Positions 8,507 through 15,583 of a stretch of 22,573 bases of DNA are shown here, piece after piece. Under the pieces are notes generated by a model, which saw only the letters and a list, made by a program, of their open reading frames with translations, had not been told where the DNA came from and made no database searches. The position numbers were made by a program, and so were the translations under genes. The DNA comes from Paracoccaceae bacterium (GTDB lineage Bacteria > Pseudomonadota > Alphaproteobacteria > Rhodobacterales > Rhodobacteraceae). The DNA lies in assembly GCA_015487255.1 (NCBI GenBank), contig WFQA01000012.1, forward strand, positions 1 through 22,573, given 5' to 3'. Position 1 is the first letter of the stretch. Each line of letters starts with the position of its first letter.

Positions 8507-9271
8507 CTATTGAAACTGCTCATTGAGCAGCCGCTCTTCCAGCCCGTGGCCCGGATCGAATAACAGCGCATGGGTAATGCTTGGTTCGATGGCAATATCC
8601 ACCCGCACCACATCGCGCACATCGGAAGAATCCGCCACCGCGGCCACGGGGCGTTTTTCCGGCTCCTGCACCTCGATGCTGATATCCGCATCCATTGGCA
8701 AAAGCGCGCCGCGCCAGCGCCGGGGACGAAAGGCGGCCACGGCGGTGAGGGCCAGAATATTGGCCCCGATCGGCAAGATCGGCCCATGGGCGGAATAATT
8801 ATAAGCGGTAGAGCCAGCCGGGGTGGAAACCAGCGCCCCATCACAAACCAGATTATCCATACGCACCTGCCCGTTGACCGAAATCCGCAACTTGGCTGCC
8901 TGAGGCCCCATGCGCAGCAGCGAAACCTCGTTGATCGCCAGTGCCTCGGCCACCCTGCCATCCTGACAGGTGCTATGCATTCTCAACGGGTGAATCTCGG
9001 CAAGCTCGGCGGCTGTGATGCGCTCTGGCAGGTTATCTTCGCTGTATTCATTCATCAAAAACCCGACCGTGCCCTGATGCATGCCATAAACCGGCATTGG
9101 CAGGTTTTGGGCGGCATGCAGGGTGGAGAGCATAAATCCATCGCCCCCCAGCGGGACAATCACCTCGGCCTCGGCCACCGGGCTTTGCCCGTAAACATGC
9201 ACCAACCGCCGCTTGGCCGCCTGCGCCTTTTCGCTGCCGTTTGCGGTAAAATGTATTTTTTCAAACGCCAT
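8507..9271 (-). CDS. nadK: NAD kinase
   Basis: Phosphorylates NAD to NADP in the cytoplasm. The family signature GGDG occurs as VPLGGDGFMLSTLH at about residues 40-53. It is followed by GTVGFLMNEY (about 68-77) and the NAD-binding STPAGSTAYNYSAHGPILP (about 150-170). At 254 aa it is slightly shorter than the E. coli enzyme, as usual in this group. I chose the ATG at 9271 because a perfect AGGAGG lies 6 bp upstream and the family N-terminus (FEKIHFTANGSEKAQAA) begins there; the open frame runs further upstream only through non-conserved sequence. It is the first gene of the operon that runs through the AI-2E-family gene, hdaA and ppk to ppx. Confidence 0.96.
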   Translation of the reverse strand: MAFEKIHFTANGSEKAQAAKRRLVHVYGQSPVAEAEVIVPLGGDGFMLSTLHAAQNLPMPVYGMHQGTVGFLMNEYSEDNLPERITAAELAEIHPLRMHSTCQDGRVAEALAINEVSLLRMGPQAAKLRISVNGQVRMDNLVCDGALVSTPAGSTAYNYSAHGPILPIGANILALTAVAAFRPRRWRGALLPMDADISIEVQEPEKRPVAAVADSSDVRDVVRVDIAIEPSITHALLFDPGHGLEERLLNEQFQ

Positions 9272-9292
9272 GCAGCCTCCTGATCTGAGGCT

Positions 9293-9321
9293 ATATTTGC
9301 AATGATGGGCGCGGTTTACAA
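9293..9321 (-). promoter_or_regulatory. Candidate promoter for nadK
   Basis: On the minus strand TTGTAA (9316-9321) and AAATAT (9293-9298) are separated by 17 bp, placing a start site about 15-20 bp before the nadK ATG. The -10 box is a weak match, so this is a prediction only. Confidence 0.35.
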
Positions 9322-9633
9322 GCGCGCAATTCAAGCATTGCGGACAAATCACCCCAAGCGGCACCCCTCTGCAATTGCCTGACGGACTCGCCAGCAGCTG
9401 GCTCTGGTGCCCTCGGCGTGGTCAGTTTTGCTGCGCAAAACAAACCACACCTTTGGGCGATGGCGGCGCGCAAAGGTTGCACTGTGTTGAAATATCGCAG
9501 CCGCGCCGCGCTGCAACACCTGCTCTTGCGTCAAACACAAAACCAGAGCACCCCCACGCCTGACACAGGCACCAAGATCAAGGCGCGGCGCGGGCATGCC
9601 CCAACCACAAGCACACCGCCAAACGCGCCGCTA

Positions 9634-9685
9634 CCGAGCGAAGCGAGGCCACGCCCGGCGGGAGACGGCTTGCAGCAAAGCTGCA
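9634..9685 (+). repeat. Dispersed intergenic repeat, copy A, with companion hairpin
   Basis: The core CCGAGCGAAGCGAGGCCACG begins at 9634 and recurs with small changes at three other intergenic sites in the window. A perfect 6-bp hairpin TGCAGC-AAA-GCTGCA follows at 9671-9685. A hairpin with an AGC/GCT or GTTGC/GCAAC core near the repeat is seen at every copy. Confidence 0.75.
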
Positions 9686-9761
9686 CGACGCTCGACCGGC
9701 GGGAATACGACGGGGCAGGCAACGCCTAATGCCGGGCACCCATACACGCCCGGCGTTTTTT
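9653..9761 (+). promoter_or_regulatory. Candidate transcription attenuator or riboswitch-like leader of glyA
   Basis: GCCCGGC at 9653-9659 is identical to the 3' arm of the downstream terminator (9748-9754), so it can pair with the terminator's 5' arm GCCGGGC (9731-9737) and block it. The 71 bases between the arms contain a 6-bp hairpin (9671-9685) and a second copy of CCGGCGGGA (9697-9705; first copy 9655-9663). This is classical attenuator geometry. I could not fit the sequence to the glycine or ZTP riboswitch consensus, both of which control glyA in some bacteria. Confidence 0.4.
9731..9761 (+). terminator. Intrinsic terminator 60 bp before glyA
   Basis: A perfect 7-bp GC-rich stem (GCCGGGC at 9731-9737, GCCCGGC at 9748-9754) closes a 10-base loop and is followed by G and six T. 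It faces glyA and lies inside the upstream region, with no gene before it on this strand. It therefore either ends a small RNA or leader, or acts as the off-state of glyA attenuation. Confidence 0.75.
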
Positions 9762-9820
9762 GGTTGTGCCAGCGGGGCAATCCCCCCTATAGGAAGGCTA
9801 AGCAAACACAGGAGCATAGC

Positions 9821-11107
<1,287 letters not shown>

Positions 11108-11158
11108 AATACCACATTTTGTGGGCCCATACCGATTTTAGACGAGATTTATGCATTT

Positions 11159-11176
11159 CGGTAACATTCCGGTAAC
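11159..11176 (+). promoter_or_regulatory. Direct repeat CGGTAAC x2, one helical turn apart
   Basis: CGGTAAC occurs at 11159-11165 and again at 11170-11176, 11 bp start to start, 52-69 bp before the HAD gene. Direct heptamers on one face of the helix are typical of activator sites, but no regulator can be named. Confidence 0.35.
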
Positions 11177-11227
11177 CTTTCTGAGCGATAGCTTAAGCAC
11201 GGCAGCAAGGAACCGGAGGCACCGAAA

Positions 11228-11998
11228 ATGGACATACAGGCATTGATCTTTGATGTGGATGGCACGGTGGCGGAGACCGCCGACCTCCACCGCGCGGCCT
11301 TCAACCGCGCCTTTGACGAGCACGGCCTTGGCTGGCATTGGGACCGGGAAATTTACAGCAATCTGACCCCGGTCGCCTTTAGCCTGCCCAAGCTGCGGCT
11401 GTTTGCGCTGGCGGCGCGGCGCTGCGGGCACGGGCATGTGCCTGCCTTTGAGATGCTGGCAAAAATCGCGGCCCGCAAGTCGCGGCTGTTTGGCAATATG
11501 GTGCGCGAAGGTGCGGCCCGGCTGCGCCCCGGTGTGGCCCGGCTGATGCAGGAGGCCCGCCGTGAAGGGCTTTCACTGGCTGCGGTCTCGACCAGCACCA
11601 GAGCCGAGGCCGAGGCCCTGCTCACCGCCACGCTTGGCTTTCAGGCGCTTGGCTGGTTTTCCAGCCTGCAAACCGCCGAAAATGCCGGGGTACCGCCAAC
11701 CCAGCGCAGGCTTTATCGCCAAGCGCTGGATGATATGGGGCTGGCTGGCCGCCGGGCGATTGCCATTGAGAGCAGTGATTCCGGCTGTGCCGCCGCCGCA
11801 AGTTGTGGCATTGCCGTGATCGTCACGCCGGGCATGTATACATCCTCCAACCGCTTTGAACGCTCCCGGCTCACGGTCAGTGATCTTGGCGAACCCGCCG
11901 AGCCGTTTACCGTGCTCAAGGGCCGTGCGGGGGGGCATTCATTTATCAGCCCGGCGCTGCTGCGGCAAATAATTTCACCCGATGTTGCCGCCGCTTAA
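11228..11998 (+). CDS. CbbY-like HAD-superfamily hydrolase with altered catalytic motifs
   Basis: HAD phosphatase of the CbbY/beta-phosphoglucomutase-like group. CbbY removes the inhibitor xylulose-1,5-bisphosphate made by Rubisco, but no cbb genes are near and the substrate here is unknown. Motif I is intact (FDVDGT, D9 and D11), followed by the CbbY-like cap start ETADLHRAAFNRAFDEHGL. Motif II is AVSTSTRAE (S121). The motif III lysine seen as KKPAPDIY in relatives is replaced: PPTQRRLY around 156-163 has no lysine. Motif IV, normally EDS, is ESS (E181, S182), so one Mg2+-binding aspartate is missing. The remaining VIVTPGMYT strand is family-like. Strong GGAGG ribosome-binding site 5' of the ATG. 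Likely a diverged enzyme or one with reduced activity; 256 aa is slightly longer than CbbY. Confidence 0.82.
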   Translation: MDIQALIFDVDGTVAETADLHRAAFNRAFDEHGLGWHWDREIYSNLTPVAFSLPKLRLFALAARRCGHGHVPAFEMLAKIAARKSRLFGNMVREGAARLRPGVARLMQEARREGLSLAAVSTSTRAEAEALLTATLGFQALGWFSSLQTAENAGVPPTQRRLYRQALDDMGLAGRRAIAIESSDSGCAAAASCGIAVIVTPGMYTSSNRFERSRLTVSDLGEPAEPFTVLKGRAGGHSFISPALLRQIISPDVAAA

Positions 11999-12050
11999 CC
12001 CGCTGTTCACCGCTTTGGCCCAAATTGGGGGAAATAAAGGCGGAGGCATG

Positions 12051-12677
12051 ATGCGACTATTAATTCTTACGGCAGTTTTAGCCGGGCTCCTTACGGGCGG
12101 CCCTGCCCGCGCGCAAGAGGGGCCGGTTGTCAGCTTTGGTGCCAGCACGCTTGGCGCAACGCTGGAGATGGGCTATCGGGTAAGCCCAAATTTTGGCCTG
12201 CGCGGTATTGCCGGTTTTGGCAATATGAATTTCGCCACCACCTTCAGCGGCGCGCCGGTGCAGGGCAACGCCAATATTGGCGGTTACGGGGTATTGGGTG
12301 ATATTTACCTTGGTGGCGGCGTGCGGCTTTCAGCCGGGGCGGTTGCGCCGGGGTATGGTGCTGAAATGTCGATCACCGGCGATATCACCATCGATGGTAA
12401 TACGGTCAATAATGTCGATATTGCCGCCTCGCTAAGCAGCACCAACCAGTTTGCCCCGATGCTGGCAATCGGCTATGAAAAGACCTATCGCAACAACTGG
12501 GGCATTTCGGCTGATATCGGCGCGATGTATACGGGCGGGTTTAGCCTCAGCGCCACTGATAACAGCGCCCAGATCACGCAAGCCGATCTCGATGCCGAGT
12601 TGGCAGATACCAATACCGAGCTGGGGCAGATTATTATTTTACCCTATATCAAGCTGGGGGTCAGCTTTCAGTTTTAG
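12051..12677 (+). CDS. Small outer-membrane beta-barrel protein (opacity/OmpA-N-like)
   Basis: A secreted 208-aa protein. The N-terminus is a clear Sec signal peptide (MRLLILTAVLAGLLTGGPARA, cut before QEGP). The mature part alternates short beta-strand-like segments rich in Gly, aromatic and hydroxyl residues (GATLEMGYRVSPNFGLRGIAG, ISADIGAMYTGGFSLSA). The chain ends in ILPYIKLGVSFQF; a C-terminal phenylalanine with alternating hydrophobics is the usual signal for Bam-dependent barrel assembly. About eight strands are plausible. Two adjacent ATGs (12048, 12051) follow a GGAGG; the second has the better spacing. It starts 52 bp after the HAD gene and may share its transcript. No specific function can be given; exact family membership needs a profile search. 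Confidence 0.75.
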   Translation: MRLLILTAVLAGLLTGGPARAQEGPVVSFGASTLGATLEMGYRVSPNFGLRGIAGFGNMNFATTFSGAPVQGNANIGGYGVLGDIYLGGGVRLSAGAVAPGYGAEMSITGDITIDGNTVNNVDIAASLSSTNQFAPMLAIGYEKTYRNNWGISADIGAMYTGGFSLSATDNSAQITQADLDAELADTNTELGQIIILPYIKLGVSFQF

Positions 12678-12741
12678 CATGAAAGCCGGTAAATTGCCGC
12701 CCTGCCCTTGCAAGCCGGCAAAAACCGGTTAAGTTTCTGCC

Positions 12742-13179
12742 ATGTTTGATTCCCTCTTCAAGCGCCTGCGCGCCGAACCGATCCCCGACCCGCTTGAGGC
12801 CGATGATGCCCGCCTTGCCCTTGCCGCGCTTCTGGTGCGGCTGGCACGCACCGATCAGGATTATGCCGAGGTTGAAAAAACCCAGATTGATACGATCCTC
12901 AGCAAACGCTACGCCCTTTCGGATACCGAGGCCGCCGCGCTGCGCGTAGGCGCGGAAACGGTCGAGGGGACTGTTGGCGATACGGTCCACCTGACCCGGC
13001 TGATCAAATCCGCCATCCCCTATATCGACCGTTACGCGCTGGTGGTTGATCTTTGGCGGCTGGTGCTCGCGGATGGCTCGCGTGACAATGCGGAAAACCA
13101 GTTTTTACGGCTGGTGACCAGGCTTGTCGGGGTTAATGATGTCGATAGCGGCATGGCGCGGCAAGAGGCGGCAAAGTAA
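12742..13179 (+). CDS. TerB-domain (tellurite-resistance-like) protein
   Basis: A 145-aa helical cytoplasmic protein of the TerB/DUF533-like fold. Two related acidic helical halves are visible: LAALLVRLARTDQDYAEVEK (about residues 27-46) and YALVVDLWRLVLADGSRDNAEN (about 97-118). The pattern A-x-A/T-DG/Q-x-x-x-x-E is the TerB metal-binding signature in this family. No signal peptide or membrane helix is seen. The ribosome-binding site is weak. The gene follows the barrel protein by 64 bp, a gap with several CCGG-containing inverted repeats (around 12686-12727). No other ter genes are present, so a role in tellurite resistance is not supported; isolated TerB proteins of unknown function are common in this group. 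Fairly confident of the domain, not of the role. Confidence 0.75.
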   Translation: MFDSLFKRLRAEPIPDPLEADDARLALAALLVRLARTDQDYAEVEKTQIDTILSKRYALSDTEAAALRVGAETVEGTVGDTVHLTRLIKSAIPYIDRYALVVDLWRLVLADGSRDNAENQFLRLVTRLVGVNDVDSGMARQEAAK

Positions 13180-13234
13180 GCGCCCCCAAGTCATTATCCG
13201 CTTCCCGGTCTCGTTCAACTTTGAAAAATACTCA

Positions 13235-13243
13235 GGGGGGGGG
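13235..13243 (+). repeat. G9 homopolymer tract
   Basis: Nine consecutive G in the convergent gap after the TerB-like gene, just before repeat copy B. Such tracts are prone to slippage, but this one lies outside any gene I can support. Confidence 0.9.
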
Positions 13244-13260
13244 AGCAGCGCAGCTTCTTG

Positions 13261-13319
13261 CCGAGCGCAGCGAGGCCACGGCGTCGCGATTCCCATTTTT
13301 TAAGCTTGCTTCAAAAATG
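13261..13319 (+). repeat. Dispersed intergenic repeat, copy B, with companion hairpin
   Basis: CCGAGCGCAGCGAGGCCACG begins at 13261 and continues with GCGTCGC, shared with copy D read on the other strand. A 12-bp stem with one mismatch and a TT loop follows at 13294-13319 (arms CATTTTTTAAGC and GCTTCAAAAATG). Confidence 0.8.
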
Positions 13320-13357
13320 CCGCCGCATTGGCAGCCCGCGCCACACCTAACCTCAAG

Positions 13358-13463
13358 GCGTTTTGCGTTTGATTTGAATCGGTTTTACCATTGAACGCGA
13401 TTGTTTCACAATCACTGCCTCAATGGTAAAACCGACAGGTGGTTCAGACAAAACGCAAAACGC
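13358..13463. repeat. 106-bp nested palindrome (three concentric inverted repeats)
   Basis: Outer arms: a perfect 13-bp pair (GCGTTTTGCGTTT at 13358-13370, its complement at 13451-13463). Middle arms: a perfect 16-bp pair (13379-13394 TCGGTTTTACCATTGA, 13420-13435). Inner: GATTGT-TTC-ACAATC at 13399-13413. It lies between the ends of two convergent genes and stops one base before the stop codon of the KAS III gene. It may be a MITE-like element or a bidirectional terminator; it has no T-run typical of simple terminators and no obvious target-site duplication. Confidence 0.9.
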
Positions 13464-13464
13464 T

Positions 13465-14589
13465 TTAAACCGAGCGTTTCAGCAAAACCGAACCCACTGA
13501 ATAGCCGGCACCAAATGAGCAGATCAGCCCCAACTCGCCATCCTCGATATCCTCTGAATAGTGCGAGAAGGCTATGATCGAGCCGGCCGAAGAGGTATTG
13601 GCATAATCCTGCAAAATATTGGGCTGCTCGCCAGCCTCCGGCACCCGGCCCAGCACTTTTCTGCCGATAAAATCATTCATCGCCTTGTTGGCCTGATGCA
13701 GCCAGAGCCGCTTTAGCTCATCCGGTCCATGCCCGGCCTCCTTAAGATGGGCAAGAATGTGGTTCGAGACAATCGGCAGCACCTCCTTGAATACTTTCCG
13801 CCCGTTTTGCATGAACTGCATATCACGGCGGTCCTTCATCCCGTCAGGCCGGGAGCGGCGCAAAAAGCCGTTATTATTGCGGATATTGTTGGAAAATTGC
13901 GTCAGGCATTTGGTGGAGAGCACCTCAAAATGCGCGCCCGGCGCATCCGCTTTGCGCTCGATGAGCGTGGCGGTGCAGACATCACCAAAGATAAAGTGGC
14001 AATCCCGGTCGCGCCATTCCAGATGCGCCGAGCAAATCTCGGGGTTAACCACCAAAACCGCCCGCGCCGAGCCGGAGCGGATCATGTCACTCGCGGCCTG
14101 AATGCCAAAAGTTGCTGATGAGCAGGCGACATTCATGTCAAAGCCAAAGCCGTTTATCCCCAGCAGGTCCTGCACCTCGATGGCAATCGCCGGGTAGGCG
14201 CGCTCCATATTCGAGGCCGCCACGATCACGCAATCCACATCCGCCGCGGTTTTGCCCGCCTGTTTCAGTGCCTTGGTGCAGGCATCCAGCGCCATTTCGG
14301 CCATCACCCCCGGCTCGTTATCCTCACGCTGGCGCAACAGCGGGTGCATAACGCCCGGGTCAAGCACGCCGGATTTATCCAACACATAGCGCTGGTGGAT
14401 ACCGCTGGCGGCAACGATGAATTCACTGCTGGAATGGGCCATCTCCGGCACCTCCCCCGCGGCGATCTCCTTGGCATTTTCGGTGTTGAACCTATCTGCA
14501 TAGGCATTGAAGGCTTCCACCAGTTCATCATTGGTGATCACCTCATCGGGTGTGAAAACGCCAGTGCCGGAAATAACGGGTTGGTGCAT
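13465..14589 (-). CDS. Beta-ketoacyl-ACP synthase III, long form
   Basis: Thiolase-fold condensing enzyme that joins an acyl-CoA to malonyl-ACP. The catalytic triad is clear: Cys156 in NVACSSATFG, His298 in WLHQANKAMN and Asn331 in DYANTSSAGS, ending in the family's SFGAGYSVGSVLLKR. At 374 aa it is about 55 residues longer than E. coli FabH (triad Cys112/His244/Asn274). The extra length lies before the Cys (residues ~25-95), which resembles the long KAS III type exemplified by Pseudomonas aeruginosa PA3286, known to feed octanoyl-CoA from beta-oxidation into fatty-acid synthesis. It is therefore probably not the housekeeping fabH, which normally sits beside plsX. It is a single gene. Its ATG has AGGAG 8 bp upstream and a palindromic operator-like site just before that, suggesting control by a regulator, perhaps of the TetR or MarR family. 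Confidence 0.9.
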   Translation of the reverse strand: MHQPVISGTGVFTPDEVITNDELVEAFNAYADRFNTENAKEIAAGEVPEMAHSSSEFIVAASGIHQRYVLDKSGVLDPGVMHPLLRQREDNEPGVMAEMALDACTKALKQAGKTAADVDCVIVAASNMERAYPAIAIEVQDLLGINGFGFDMNVACSSATFGIQAASDMIRSGSARAVLVVNPEICSAHLEWRDRDCHFIFGDVCTATLIERKADAPGAHFEVLSTKCLTQFSNNIRNNNGFLRRSRPDGMKDRRDMQFMQNGRKVFKEVLPIVSNHILAHLKEAGHGPDELKRLWLHQANKAMNDFIGRKVLGRVPEAGEQPNILQDYANTSSAGSIIAFSHYSEDIEDGELGLICSFGAGYSVGSVLLKRSV

Positions 14590-14604
14590 GGGAGGCTCCT
14601 AAAC

Positions 14605-14624
14605 AGTTTCAGACAGTTGAAACT
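14605..14624 (-). promoter_or_regulatory. Palindromic operator-like site before the KAS III gene
   Basis: A perfect 7-bp inverted repeat AGTTTCA-N6-TGAAACT spans 20 bp, centred about 25 bp before the KAS III ATG and partly next to its ribosome-binding site. Size and symmetry fit a TetR- or MarR-type dimer. The regulator gene is not in the window. Confidence 0.55.
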
Positions 14625-14647
14625 ATTTTGCCCCACAGGGTCAAGCA

Positions 14648-14674
14648 CCTTTGCGGCCGTGCTGGCCGCAAAGG
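14648..14674 (-). terminator. Strong hairpin after the L,D-transpeptidase gene
   Basis: A perfect 11-bp stem (CCTTTGCGGCC / GGCCGCAAAGG) with a 5-base loop lies 11 bp beyond the stop of the minus-strand transpeptidase gene. On that strand it is followed by TGCTTGACC, not a U-run, so it may act as a 3' stabiliser or with Rho rather than as a textbook intrinsic terminator. Confidence 0.5.
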
Positions 14675-14685
14675 CGTTTTGTAAG

Positions 14686-15315
14686 CTACACCTCGGAATG
14701 CGGCGCAGCAGCTCCTATTTTTGGATAAAGCACCACACGGGTGCCTGTTGGCACCAGTTCATAAAGCTCTTCCACTTGCGGGTTGATCAGCCGCGCACAA
14801 CCGTTGGATACAGCAACCCCGATGGTGCGCGGGTTGTTGGTGCCGTGAATGCGCAGCATGGTATCACGCCGGGTGCGCACATTGTGCAGATAAAGCGCGC
14901 GTGCCCCAAGCGGATTATTGATGCCACCGGGCATAGGGCCATTTTCATAAATCCCGCCCTCCATGAAGTTGGCAAAAGCCTCCGGGCTGCGCTCCAACAT
15001 ATCCTTGGTGGGGCGCCATTCGGGCCATTCAACCTTGCGGCCAACATAAAACTCGCCGGGGTGATAAAGATTGCCACGCCCGATGCCAACGGTGTAGCGA
15101 ATGGCGCGCTGGTCTTCCAGAGTCCAGTAAAGCGTGTATTGGTTGGGGTCGACAATAACGATCCCCGGCTCGAATTCGGCACGGATACGCACCTCGCGCG
15201 GCATATACTCTTCCGGGAGGACATAGGCCTCACCCAGTTTATGCGCTTTGGCCGGCACAACACCCAGCACAGTAGCAGCCGCACTGGCTGCCAAAAACTT
15301 ACGACGGTCTAACAT
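14686..15315 (-). CDS. Exported L,D-transpeptidase (YkuD domain)
   Basis: Periplasmic enzyme that forms 3-3 peptidoglycan cross-links or attaches proteins to peptidoglycan. The first 24 residues (MLDRRKFLAASAAATVLGVVPAKA) form a signal with a twin-arginine-like RRKFL motif. The YkuD domain covers about residues 48-200. The active site is HGTNNPRTIGVAVSNGCARL, with His at about 157 and catalytic Cys173. The long insertion with WPEWRPTKDM and GPMPGGINNPLGARALYL before it is typical of the ErfK/YbiS group. Length 209 aa, ATG preceded by AAAGGA 8 bp away. It is divergent from purL and transcribed alone. Tat rather than Sec export is a prediction from the RR motif. Confidence 0.94.
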   Translation of the reverse strand: MLDRRKFLAASAAATVLGVVPAKAHKLGEAYVLPEEYMPREVRIRAEFEPGIVIVDPNQYTLYWTLEDQRAIRYTVGIGRGNLYHPGEFYVGRKVEWPEWRPTKDMLERSPEAFANFMEGGIYENGPMPGGINNPLGARALYLHNVRTRRDTMLRIHGTNNPRTIGVAVSNGCARLINPQVEELYELVPTGTRVVLYPKIGAAAPHSEV

Positions 15316-15583
15316 GGCGAAATCCTTTGATTTTCAAATGGTCCTGATCTGCGGGTAAGATATAATCCGACTTGGGTTGAATTTAGCCTAAACAACAGAG
15401 GGAATGGCAATAACTTTTCCGTTATTTACCCAAATTTGCCCGGATTGCAAGAAAACTGTGGCACTTGCGCCGCGCCTTTACTGTGCCGGGCCGGTTTATA
15501 GCGGCTTTCTCACTGCAAAAAGGGCTATGATTCAGCGCTGATCCTGCCTAAAAGGGCGCGAATCCAAAGCGCAGGAGAACTCC

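Larger units (their letters stand above)
9272..9820. other. 549-bp divergent intergenic region between nadK and glyA
   Basis: No convincing gene is visible here: open frames on both strands are short and resemble no family I know. It holds a candidate nadK promoter near 9300 and a perfect 7-bp stem with a 3-base loop at 9425-9441 (GTTTTGC/GCAAAAC). A long imperfect hairpin lies around 9473-9524 (TTGCA...TGCAA enclosing GCAGC...GCTGC). The proximal half is the structured glyA leader with a dispersed repeat, a small hairpin and a terminator. The glyA promoter was not identified. Confidence 0.6.

Noticed and set aside
9349..9597. Minus-strand 82-codon frame upstream of nadK
   Set aside because: No family resemblance, Arg/Ala-biased composition and no good ribosome-binding site; lies in a structured intergenic region.
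9653..9740. Glycine or ZTP riboswitch before glyA
   Set aside because: Fragments such as GCGGGAGA and GACCGGCG recall the two consensuses, but the invariant second halves (the CUCUCAGGC-type and CCGCCUGGGC-type segments) do not occur in the right form.
12742..13179. Tellurite resistance locus
   Set aside because: Only one TerB-like domain is present, with no terA, terC, terD or terZ genes nearby.
13358..13463. CRISPR repeat or tRNA
   Set aside because: The palindrome is a single nested unit without regularly spaced copies, and it does not fold as a cloverleaf.
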